Shown here piece after piece: positions 17,733 to 25,892 of a stretch of DNA of 60,119 bases. Below the pieces are notes generated by a model, which saw only the letters and a list, made by a program, of their open reading frames with translations, was not told where the DNA came from and ran no database searches. The stretch is from Nonlabens sp. (GTDB lineage Bacteria > Bacteroidota > Bacteroidia > Flavobacteriales > Flavobacteriaceae), in contig JAHDIQ010000001.1 in the NCBI GenBank assembly GCA_020630715.1, positions 246,294-306,412 on the forward strand, read 5' to 3'. The position numbers and the translations under genes were made by a program. Numbering within the stretch: position 1 is the stretch's first letter; the number at the start of each line of letters is the position of its first letter.

Positions 17733-19255
17733 ACCTCAACCATATTCTTCAACACCAGCAACTCTTCCATATAATCTCTAGAATTGCTTAAACGTGGGAT
17801 TTTATGCTGGCCACCTAGTTTGTTTTTAGATTTTAACCAGTTGTAGAATAAGTTTTTACTTGCTTTATGGATACGCGGTGGATTAAGCGTCATATTGTTG
17901 TAACGCTTTGCCTCATAGTCTGTATTTACTTGTTGTAATTCATGATCTAAAGCTATTTTAAATGCTTCAAAGTCTGCTGGATGCTGGTCAAATTCTATCA
18001 TCCATTCATGAGCACCTTTTTCTTTTCCTTCCATAAACACTGGTGCGACTGTATAATCCTTAATACTGCACGGTATGGATTGTATAGTTTTTTTAAGTGC
18101 TTCTTCTGCATTTTCTATGATCAATTCCTCGCCAAAAACATTGATATGATGCTTTGTCCTACCTGTAACTTTAATACGATATGGAGATGTACTGGTAAAT
18201 CGTACCGTGTCACCTATTTTATAACGCCACAAACCACCGTTAGTAGTAATTACAATAGCATAATTCTCACCAGCGACTACTTGATCTAATGGTATGACTT
18301 TCTCATCTGGCGTTCCATAGGTTTTCATAGGTATGAACTCATAGAAAATCCCATAATCCAGCATCAATAGTAATTCCTTGTGATCATTTGAATCCTGAAT
18401 CCCAAAAAAGCCTTCACTAGCATTATAGGACTCATAATACTTCACATCATTACTAGGTAACAATGCTTTATATTGATCTACATAAGGATCAAAACTCACA
18501 CCACCGTGAAAAAACACTTCTAGATCTGGCCATACTTCTAGAATATGATTTTTACCTGTTACTTCTAGTGTATTATTTAATAAAACCAGCATCCATGATG
18601 GTACTCCAGCTAGACTAGTTACCTTTTCTGGTAAGGACGCCTTTATGATCGCTGGCATTTTAGTTTCCCAGTCAGACAGTAAAGCGATGTCATTTCCTGG
18701 TGTAGAACTATAATCTGCCCAGAATGGCATATTATCAATTAAAATGGAGCTTAAATCACCAGCACTGGTTCCTGCTTTTTTATCTAGTTGTTTACTACCA
18801 CCTAATCGTAATCCTTTACCTTTAAATAATTTAGAATTAGGATTATTATTTAAATACATACATAACAAATCCTTTGCCGCTGCGTAATGACAATCCTCTA
18901 ATGATTCCTGACTTACAGGAATAAACTTACTACGACTACTAGTCGTACCACTACTCATGGCAAACCATTTAATAGGTGTAGGCCACAAGATATTTTGCCC
19001 ACCAGATTTACAGCGTTCTATATCATCCTGCACTGCGGTATAATCACCTACAGGAACGCGATTTACAAAGTCCTGATAACTCTTTACAGATGCAAAATCA
19101 TATTTCTTTCCTAGCTCTGTATCCTTTGCAAAACGCACTAATTCCATTAATAGATTATTCTGTAATTCTTGTGGATGCTTCATAAAAAGCTCCATATCGT
19201 GAATGCGTTTCTTAAGAAACCATGACACTACAGAATTCATTAATGGGATAGGCAT
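17729..19255 (-). CDS. GH3 auxin-responsive promoter family protein (acyl-adenylating amidosynthetase-like)
   Basis: A 508-residue member of the GH3 family, adenylate-forming enzymes of the ANL superfamily that in plants join amino acids to auxin or jasmonate. Visible are the P-loop-like MSSGTTSSRSKFIP (ATP binding, about residue 98), the YNASEGFFGIQ motif (about 273) and the hinge YKIGDTVRFTSTSPYRIKVTGRTKHHINVFGEELI, followed by the small C-terminal domain. All key motifs are intact. Bacteroidota members are common but uncharacterised; the acid and amine substrates are unknown. It is divergent from a DUF2797 gene and upstream-coupled to the broken lipoprotein gene. Confidence 0.9.
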   Translation of the reverse strand: MPIPLMNSVVSWFLKKRIHDMELFMKHPQELQNNLLMELVRFAKDTELGKKYDFASVKSYQDFVNRVPVGDYTAVQDDIERCKSGGQNILWPTPIKWFAMSSGTTSSRSKFIPVSQESLEDCHYAAAKDLLCMYLNNNPNSKLFKGKGLRLGGSKQLDKKAGTSAGDLSSILIDNMPFWADYSSTPGNDIALLSDWETKMPAIIKASLPEKVTSLAGVPSWMLVLLNNTLEVTGKNHILEVWPDLEVFFHGGVSFDPYVDQYKALLPSNDVKYYESYNASEGFFGIQDSNDHKELLLMLDYGIFYEFIPMKTYGTPDEKVIPLDQVVAGENYAIVITTNGGLWRYKIGDTVRFTSTSPYRIKVTGRTKHHINVFGEELIIENAEEALKKTIQSIPCSIKDYTVAPVFMEGKEKGAHEWMIEFDQHPADFEAFKIALDHELQQVNTDYEAKRYNNMTLNPPRIHKASKNLFYNWLKSKNKLGGQHKIPRLSNSRDYMEELLVLKNMVEV

Positions 19256-19319
19256 AAAGCTGGGAAAACTTAGGTATTTTTACTACGTAAAGATACTAGA
19301 ATTCTATAAACATTATTTT

Positions 19320-20114
19320 ATGAAAGTTACCGGTACATTGCGCAAAATGCAAACAGAATTACAAGAAACCGTGCAGTATTATCTGGTATTTAAAGATCAA
19401 TTTATCCATGTAAATCAATTACTAGATAAATCGATTAGTTTAAAACACGTGGCAAATGAATGCCTTAATTGCGGACTAGATAAAAAGATCTGGCGTCAGG
19501 GATTTTGCTATGATTGTTTTAGCGCGATTCCGCAAGCTGGTGAATGGATCATGAAACCAGAATTAAGTCGTGCCCATCTGGATGAAGAAGATCGTGATCT
19601 AGACTATGAAAAGCGCGTCCAGTTAAAACCTCATATCGTATATCTGGCAAATTCTAGCAACGTTAAAGTAGGTGTAACACGTAAAAGTCAAGTGCCTACT
19701 AGATGGATAGATCAAGGCGCTCACGAGGCTATTGCGATTCTAGAAACACCTAATCGGTATCTGGCTGGTATTGCAGAAGTTGCCTTAAAAGACCATGTAG
19801 CAGATAAGACGAACTGGAGAAAAATGCTCACTAATAGTATTGAAGATGTGGATTTATTACGCTTTCGCGAAAGCTTAATTCCTCACCTACCTTATGAAAC
19901 TAAAGAGTACATTCTAGAACTACAGGAAGAGACTGAAATTCACTTTCCCGTGATCCAATATCCTGAAAAAGTAAAAAGTGTCAATCTATCCAAAACACCA
20001 GAACATCACGGTGTTTTAAAAGGGATCAAAGGACAATATTTTATTTTTGAAAATGGCCATGTGATGAATATACGCAGCCATGAAGGTTATGTGGTAGACC
20101 TACAAGTTAATTAG
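19320..20114 (+). CDS. DUF2797 protein with N-terminal zinc-binding cysteines
   Basis: A protein of 264 residues. It has a four-cysteine group (C48, C51, C63, C66) that should bind zinc, and the DUF2797 core (YLANSSNVKVGVTRKSQVPTRWIDQGAHEAIAILETPNRYLAGIAEVALKDHVADKTNWRKML), which resembles a GIY-YIG-like nuclease fold in its strand order. Function is unknown. I start at ATG 19320 (MKVTGTLRKMQTEL); the longer frame reaches into the GH3 gene on the other strand. Residues 181-185 read RFRES, from a palindrome copy. Its end overlaps the next leftward gene by 8 bases. Confidence 0.86.
   Translation: MKVTGTLRKMQTELQETVQYYLVFKDQFIHVNQLLDKSISLKHVANECLNCGLDKKIWRQGFCYDCFSAIPQAGEWIMKPELSRAHLDEEDRDLDYEKRVQLKPHIVYLANSSNVKVGVTRKSQVPTRWIDQGAHEAIAILETPNRYLAGIAEVALKDHVADKTNWRKMLTNSIEDVDLLRFRESLIPHLPYETKEYILELQEETEIHFPVIQYPEKVKSVNLSKTPEHHGVLKGIKGQYFIFENGHVMNIRSHEGYVVDLQVN
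19860..19875. repeat. 16-bp palindrome copy 5 (15 of 16 bases)
   Basis: CGCTTTCGCGAAAGC followed by T instead of G, 3933 bp from copy 4. It is read in the RFRES frame within the DUF2797 gene. Confidence 0.95.
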
Positions 20115-20610
20115 TCGCTGGCGTTAATGCTTTGGCGTTTATAACCTTATATTCCCAACCTTTATATCGTTTAAAACCACGCGCTGGATTAATACCATTG
20201 ATCCCAGCATAGGTTAGACCAGCACCTATCAACGCTACAGCGCCACCTATAGCAACGGTAGTTCCAGCTTCTCCTATTGCCGCTACAATTACACCTGCCG
20301 CAAACAAGGGCACGCCAAAATAGACGGTTATTGCACCTAGTACATAGACCCAAACATTGCGCATTTTTTTAATCTTATCTATTTCATTTATGGGTATGAG
20401 TTTACCGTCTAATTCAATCGTATTCTCATCGACAATGGTTAATCGATCTTTGTAACGTTTACCTTCTGTGGTTACAATTCGCACCACTTTTCCAGCTTCT
20501 ATAAGGTAAGTTTCACCGGTTTCCGGATGATATGCTTGAAAATAATCCAGTGTTTGAGAAATGCTAGCGCTACTAATTAAAAGAAACAAGATTGTGAAAA
20601 TGATCTTCAT
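20107..20610 (-). CDS. Secreted or membrane protein of unknown function
   Basis: A 167-residue protein not recognised. It has a signal peptide (MKIIFTILFLLISSASIS|Q), a short beta-rich part (residues 20-85) that mentions a metabolite-like ETGETYLIEAGKVV strand pattern, and then a Gly/Ala-rich hydrophobic stretch (about 88-140), probably two membrane helices, and a charged end with GFKRYKGWEYK. It sits 14 bases after the lipoprotein gene upstream on the same strand, so the two are probably one operon. The glycine-zipper-like AAIGEAGTTVAIGGAVALIGAGLTYAG is its most notable part. Confidence 0.7.
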   Translation of the reverse strand: MKIIFTILFLLISSASISQTLDYFQAYHPETGETYLIEAGKVVRIVTTEGKRYKDRLTIVDENTIELDGKLIPINEIDKIKKMRNVWVYVLGAITVYFGVPLFAAGVIVAAIGEAGTTVAIGGAVALIGAGLTYAGINGINPARGFKRYKGWEYKVINAKALTPATN

Positions 20611-20624
20611 TACGATAAGAAAGT

Positions 20625-21218
20625 TTAAGGGTTTACGGTAAAAGTAAAATTAGGAGCCGTACTTCCTGTTCTTAAAACACTATAAAGCGATAAGGAAGTT
20701 GAACTGCCATTGATGTTGTACTGCATTAAATATTCAGAATTATCAGTATAGGAATTTAATTTGTACGTACCTGGTTCTCTTAATATGATACCAAATCTAT
20801 GTTTAAAAGAATCAGTTTCTTCTACGCTAGTTAATACAAAGGACTGATATTGTGATACTGTACTTCCTTCAAAAGATACAATATATTCTGGAGCAACACT
20901 AATTCTAACATCATCACCAAACTGAGATTCTTTAGTTAAAATCATCTGAAAAACAAAGGGATCATTTTCATATAACCCATCAATCTGTCTGATGTCGTTA
21001 AAATCTGGATTATCCATGAATTCAAATGGAATTTCTGTGGTTATAAAAAGCGTGTCATTTACCTGTAAACCAGCGCTATTATTCTCAACGATGGTGGCAT
21101 TATCAATTGTTCCTTCAATTCTCACATAATTATAATCATCTTCTCCACATCCGCACATTGAAGCACATAGTAACAAACCTCCAACCATAAATCTAGTAAT
21201 AACAATTTGAATATTCAT
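20625..21218 (-). CDS. Predicted lipoprotein of unknown function
   Basis: A 197-residue protein with a hydrophobic N-terminus ending ASMCGCGEDD, a likely lipobox with Cys24 (or Cys22) as the lipid site. The mature part is beta-rich (VRIEGTIDNATIVENNSAGLQVNDTLFITTEIPFEF), ending FTFTVNP. I do not recognise a domain. A second in-frame Met (residue 11) could be the start and would still leave a signal peptide. It lies upstream of the small membrane protein gene and downstream of AsmA with gaps of 14 and 46 bases; a common envelope role is possible. Confidence 0.72.
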   Translation of the reverse strand: MNIQIVITRFMVGGLLLCASMCGCGEDDYNYVRIEGTIDNATIVENNSAGLQVNDTLFITTEIPFEFMDNPDFNDIRQIDGLYENDPFVFQMILTKESQFGDDVRISVAPEYIVSFEGSTVSQYQSFVLTSVEETDSFKHRFGIILREPGTYKLNSYTDNSEYLMQYNINGSSTSLSLYSVLRTGSTAPNFTFTVNP

Positions 21219-21264
21219 ACAGATATTTAAGTACTAGATGTTGATTTATTATAAAGGTTGCGTA

Positions 21265-23994
21265 TCAATTTTTCTTCTTCTTAAATAATCCATTTAAAAT
21301 GTTTCCGGCAGCTTCTTTTACCTTATCCTCTGCCTTTTCTTTTATTTGACCTACTGCGGTCGTGTCTTTGGGCTTTTTTACAAGGGTTGAGTCTACAGGT
21401 GTTTTTGTACTTGTAGAATCCTTCGGTTTTTTATTTCCTAGTATGCCACCTATTCCATCTTTAATAGTATTCAATGGATCATTCCCTTGAAGTAAATCAT
21501 CAACGGCGTCGTTTAAAGTTTCTTTCCCTTGATCTTTAATACGTTGCTTTTGAATCTCTATAATTTGATTTGTTAGATTTTTTACAGCTAGATCTAGCTG
21601 TAGATCAACCTTAGGCTGTGTAATAGTACCTAATAAATTAACCGGAATAGGAACTTTAATATTCTCCACCTCAGATGCTTCTAATTTTGCTAATAATGAC
21701 GCGCCTTCTTTACCTAGATATTTTGCAGGAACATTTAAATCTAAGGTATAATTCATATCATTAGTAAGACTATGAGATCCACTGGCAACTACTTCTATAT
21801 CTTTTATATTAAAATTGAATGGTGCCACTTGAACTGCGCCGTCTTTAAAAGTAAGGTTAGTCGCTAGATCAGAAAGTTTTAAATCTTTTAAATTAATAAA
21901 GCTTAGTTCATTATCTAGTTTTGATATTAATGGTGTCTTTTCTGTGTCTATCTCACGAGTTAACAATTGGGCAAATGCGCCTCCTGCGATAGTGTTTAAA
22001 TTAGGCGTTAAATCGTTGTTTAAATCGCCGTTCAATTCTAACTTGGTATTTAATTTTCCCTTAAAGATTTGAATAATAGGCACCAGTTTCTGGAACATCT
22101 CAAAACCGTCAAAAGATTGTGCGATATCTAAATCTGCCATATCTAATAGCATATTAAATACCGGAGTTTCATTTTTTGTAGAAACAGATCCATCTAATCC
22201 TATACGACCATTAAAAATATCTGTTTTAGTATTGTTAAGTGTAAGCGTCTCATCACGCACTATTGCAATACCACTTACGTTCTTAAGCGTTAGTCCATCA
22301 TAGAGAACTTGGTTTGCATTAAAATCTAAATTTGCATCTAGGAATGATGGGATCTTAATAGCTTCTTCTGTAGTTGCCGTACTTCCAGATGTTTCATTAG
22401 AGGACGTGCCCGTAACATCATCTGTCATAAAATCAGAGGTGTCAAATTGATTAGAAGTTACCTTAAACGCACCTTTTAAATCCTGATCCTGAAACATAAA
22501 TCCTATCAAGTTATCAATCGCACCATTTGCCTGAAAATCTGTATTTCCTGTAGTAGCTTTAAAGTCATCTAATTTTACACGATTGCGATTCATATCTACC
22601 GCAGCTTGCTGGATCTGAATCGGGTTTTTCAAGTCTTCGCTATCAAAAGTGAAATCTGTGAGAGTAGCCGTTCCTTTAGTTTTTATATTCTCATAACGTT
22701 CTTTCTCTACACTAGCCATATCAAATGATGTAGCAATATCTGCAACTAACTTCCCTTTTAAATCTTGTACAGATTCCATAGGAAAAGCCTCTGATAGGTT
22801 TGCTAGATCAATAGCGCCATCTACATTTAAATCTATCAGCATATTTCTAGTGAGATTACTCACTAGAACATCACCATGCAATCGATCCTTACCTATATTA
22901 AAAGAGGCATCACTTATTTTAAGAAATGTATCGTCTACTAATCCTGTCGTATTTTTCACAGCAGCATCGATAGATATGTTAGTTACTTTTTGAGCTAAAT
23001 CTGCGTATTTAAAAGACGCATTATTTGAGGTCGCCGTAATGTCTAACAATGGGATGTGTACATCATCTACTGGACCTATTATACTTCCTTGTAATTTAAA
23101 ATCACCAGTTGTAGTAATACCATCTAGGTTACTGCGATAAGTTTGTGGTATTAATGCAAAGAAATTTTTAAAGTCTGACGATGGCGTGTCAAAACTCAAA
23201 TCTACCATTGTAGATTCTGGCTCTAAATCTACAAAGCCGTCTAGTTTTAATTCTAGATCATTGATAAAAGCTTTGTTTTCTTTGAATGAATATTTTTGTT
23301 TTTCTAAATCTAAACCTATCACGGCATCCAGCTTTATCAGGTTTTGTGATAAATAATTCACGTCACCTAATGAGTAAGTGACGATAGCATCTGTATCTGT
23401 ATCCAGTTCACTAGTTGCTAGAGAGAAATCTCCAGTTCCTTGATGATTTAATGACTCTAACACTAGCATGTTTTTTGTAGTCACATCTTCATATAAAAAC
23501 TTAGAATTTATGATTTCATAATGTTCTAGATCAAAGCTAAAATCTTCATTTGTAGAAGTGGAATCTGCTACTTGATTTACATCCTCAACGGTAGATTTTG
23601 CAATATCCCAATTTGCATCGCCAGCCTCATTTACTTTAAAGTTAGCAGTTGCTTGTTCCACGATCAATTCATTTACATGAATAGGATCGTTTGCATCATT
23701 AAACAAATCACGTACTGGCAGGTCTAGTTTAATAGAGTTACTATAGAATAAAGTATCTCCTAAAAATGGTTCTTTATTGATAATAGACAATTTATTTATA
23801 GAAAGTCGCGCATCTGGAAAAGCGCTAAAAAGGCTTAAATCAACCTCGGCAAAGTCGATTTGAGCATTCATAGAACCATTTAATTTGTTCTTAATAATGG
23901 TTTCAATTTTATCTTGAAATAACCATGGCGCTGATAGTAGTAAAACCACCACTGCTAGAATTAATACACCTAATACTTTTAAAAACTTTTTCAT
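21265..23994 (-). CDS. AsmA-family protein
   Basis: A 909-residue inner-membrane-anchored periplasmic protein. One N-terminal membrane helix (residues 5-24) is followed by the AsmA N-domain (LNGSMNAQIDFAEVDLSLFSAFPDARLSINKLSI) and a long repetitive beta region, with an AsmA C-domain near residue 600-800 and a low-complexity Lys/Asp/Thr tail ending FKKKKN. AsmA-like proteins (TamB, YhdP relatives) are thought to bridge the periplasm and move phospholipids to the outer membrane. The ATG at 23994 overlaps the stop of the upstream transporter (TGATG), so the two are coupled. Confidence 0.9.
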   Translation of the reverse strand: MKKFLKVLGVLILAVVVLLLSAPWLFQDKIETIIKNKLNGSMNAQIDFAEVDLSLFSAFPDARLSINKLSIINKEPFLGDTLFYSNSIKLDLPVRDLFNDANDPIHVNELIVEQATANFKVNEAGDANWDIAKSTVEDVNQVADSTSTNEDFSFDLEHYEIINSKFLYEDVTTKNMLVLESLNHQGTGDFSLATSELDTDTDAIVTYSLGDVNYLSQNLIKLDAVIGLDLEKQKYSFKENKAFINDLELKLDGFVDLEPESTMVDLSFDTPSSDFKNFFALIPQTYRSNLDGITTTGDFKLQGSIIGPVDDVHIPLLDITATSNNASFKYADLAQKVTNISIDAAVKNTTGLVDDTFLKISDASFNIGKDRLHGDVLVSNLTRNMLIDLNVDGAIDLANLSEAFPMESVQDLKGKLVADIATSFDMASVEKERYENIKTKGTATLTDFTFDSEDLKNPIQIQQAAVDMNRNRVKLDDFKATTGNTDFQANGAIDNLIGFMFQDQDLKGAFKVTSNQFDTSDFMTDDVTGTSSNETSGSTATTEEAIKIPSFLDANLDFNANQVLYDGLTLKNVSGIAIVRDETLTLNNTKTDIFNGRIGLDGSVSTKNETPVFNMLLDMADLDIAQSFDGFEMFQKLVPIIQIFKGKLNTKLELNGDLNNDLTPNLNTIAGGAFAQLLTREIDTEKTPLISKLDNELSFINLKDLKLSDLATNLTFKDGAVQVAPFNFNIKDIEVVASGSHSLTNDMNYTLDLNVPAKYLGKEGASLLAKLEASEVENIKVPIPVNLLGTITQPKVDLQLDLAVKNLTNQIIEIQKQRIKDQGKETLNDAVDDLLQGNDPLNTIKDGIGGILGNKKPKDSTSTKTPVDSTLVKKPKDTTAVGQIKEKAEDKVKEAAGNILNGLFKKKKN

Positions 23995-24692
23995 CAATCT
24001 ATTTTAATTTCTTCACCTATTGCTAGGTCATACTTTTTTCTAAAAATATAAACTCCTAAATACAATAATGGAGTATCTACTAATGCCACAAGAACTTTAA
24101 ACAAAAATCCAGAACCTAAAAGAATCCAGAACTTATCCCATGAAATAATCCCATTAGAACATAACAATAATAAAACACATAAGGTGTCAACAAATTGTGA
24201 AAACACGGTACTAAAATTATTACGCAACCAGAGCATTTTGCCTTTAGTCACACGTTTCCAAAAATGATAAATCTGTATGTCCACAAATTGTGCCAGTAGA
24301 TACGCCATCATACTAGATAAAACCGCTAGCGCTGTCGCACCAAAAACGGTACTAAACAACGCATTATCAATAGGTGATTCAGGAATCGCAGGTACGATAT
24401 TAGCAACATAAATAATACCTAAACTAAAAATGGATGCAAAAATCCCAGCCAGTACTAGATCGTTTGCCTTGCGTCTACCGTAAATCTCACTTACTAAATC
24501 TGTTATTAAAAACGTAATGGGATAAGGTAATAATCCTACCGATATCTCAAACCTAAACAGTCCAAATGGGTTCCAAAAAAAGAACTTTTGAAAAATCAAA
24601 TTTGACACTACCAGAGAGCAAATAAATAACGCAGCTAGGACTAAATAAATCCTATGGGCACTGCGCAGTTGATTTCCAGAAAGGCTTTTCAT
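23994..24692 (-). CDS. Queuosine precursor transporter (YhhQ/QPTR family)
   Basis: A 232-residue membrane protein with about six helices. It carries the family signatures PYPITFLITDLVSEIYGRRKANDLVLAG and DIQIYHFWKR..MLWLRNNFSTVFSQFVDT of the YhhQ/VUT_1 family, which imports preQ0 or preQ1 for tRNA queuosine synthesis. The Asp/Glu in the second motif are intact. I choose the ATG at 24692 (MKSLSGNQLRSAHRIYLV); the longer frame would overlap the divergent folK start. It is translationally coupled to AsmA, an arrangement with no obvious functional reason. Confidence 0.9.
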   Translation of the reverse strand: MKSLSGNQLRSAHRIYLVLAALFICSLVVSNLIFQKFFFWNPFGLFRFEISVGLLPYPITFLITDLVSEIYGRRKANDLVLAGIFASIFSLGIIYVANIVPAIPESPIDNALFSTVFGATALAVLSSMMAYLLAQFVDIQIYHFWKRVTKGKMLWLRNNFSTVFSQFVDTLCVLLLLCSNGIISWDKFWILLGSGFLFKVLVALVDTPLLYLGVYIFRKKYDLAIGEEIKID

Positions 24693-24764
24693 ATTCTTGT
24701 AAAAGTAGCAAATGGGCTCACTTATATTCCTTAATTTGCTACAAATTTTAAGTGCTTCGATTAA

Positions 24765-25892
24765 ATGCATAATCATCAGGTTTACATAGCATTAGGTAGT
24801 AATACGGGCGATCGCAAATCGCATCTATTGACCGCTTGTAACCATATTGAATCACAAATAGGTCTTATCATTAAAGCAGCAAAAGTTTATGAAGTAGCTG
24901 CTTGTGGATTTAAAGGTGGCGATTTCTTAAATAGCTGCGTCCTAATTCATACTAGAATGGATGCTAAGTCTTGTCTTGAAAAATTGCAAAATATAGAGCA
25001 AGATATGGGACGCGTGCCTCGCAGTTCTGATACTTATGAAGATCGGGTTATTGATCTAGACATCGTGTATTTTGATAACGAAATTATAACAAGCACGACA
25101 TTGCAAATACCACATCCACGCATGCAAGACCGCAATTTTGTAATGCAACCGTTATGTGATATTGCACCACATTTTGAACATCCTGTTTTACATAAAAGCA
25201 ATACGGCGATTTGCAATTCTTTAGATGTTTTAAGAAGTAAGGTAGATGTAGAAATACCGCTTTCGCGAAAGCGTTATCCCATTCACCATATCAATTTTAT
25301 CGCCATTGAAGGTAATATAGGCTCTGGTAAGACTAGTTTAACGCACCAAATAAGTGCTGATTTTAACGCTAAGAAAGTCTTAGAGCGATTTGCAGATAAT
25401 CCTTTTTTGCCATTATTTTATGAAGATACTGATCGGTATGCGTTTCCATTAGAGATGTCATTTCTAGCAGATCGTTACCAGCAATTAAGTGATGATGTAG
25501 CACAACAAGATTTATTCAGCGATTTCACAGTAGCAGATTACTATGTAATTAAATCATTGATATTCAGTAAAATAACACTTTCAAAAGAAGAATACGCTTT
25601 ATACAAACGTCTCTTTACCATGATGTATAAAGAATTAGTAAAGCCAGATTTATATGTTTACTTATACCAGACAGAAGAGCGCTTAATGGAAAACATTAAA
25701 ACTCGCGGTCGTGAATATGAACAAAACATTGAGTCTAGCTACTTGTCACAAATCCAGCAAGGATATGCTAGTTTTATTCGATCGCAGCAAGATTTAAAAA
25801 TCAAAGTTATCGATGTAAGCGAACTAGATTTTGTAAATCAACAAGAGGATTATCTCAAGGTCTTAGATCAAATAAGTGGCACTATCTCTTAA
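24765..25892 (+). CDS. HPPK-deoxynucleoside kinase fusion
   Basis: A 375-residue bifunctional protein. Residues 1-160 are 6-hydroxymethyl-7,8-dihydropterin pyrophosphokinase (FolK): YIALGSNTGDR, the RVIDLDIVYF metal-binding motif (Asp97, Asp99) and IPHPRMQDRNFVMQPL. Residues 175-375 are a deoxynucleoside kinase: P-loop EGNIGSGKT (about 182-190), ERFADNPFL, the FLADRY DRS-like motif and an arginine-rich lid near TRGREYEQNIE. The first makes a folate precursor, the second phosphorylates deoxynucleosides. Residues 165-170 (PLSRKR), in the linker, are encoded by a palindrome copy. I recall similar fusions in Flavobacteriia. The end overlaps the surface-protein gene by 11 bases tail-to-tail. Confidence 0.9.
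   Translation: MHNHQVYIALGSNTGDRKSHLLTACNHIESQIGLIIKAAKVYEVAACGFKGGDFLNSCVLIHTRMDAKSCLEKLQNIEQDMGRVPRSSDTYEDRVIDLDIVYFDNEIITSTTLQIPHPRMQDRNFVMQPLCDIAPHFEHPVLHKSNTAICNSLDVLRSKVDVEIPLSRKRYPIHHINFIAIEGNIGSGKTSLTHQISADFNAKKVLERFADNPFLPLFYEDTDRYAFPLEMSFLADRYQQLSDDVAQQDLFSDFTVADYYVIKSLIFSKITLSKEEYALYKRLFTMMYKELVKPDLYVYLYQTEERLMENIKTRGREYEQNIESSYLSQIQQGYASFIRSQQDLKIKVIDVSELDFVNQQEDYLKVLDQISGTIS
25258..25273. repeat. 16-bp palindrome copy 6 (in the linker of the fusion enzyme)
   Basis: Exact copy, 5398 bp from copy 5. It is the only copy read in the third frame (CTT-TCG-CGA-AAG-CG, LSRKR), exactly between the two catalytic domains. Confidence 0.98.
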
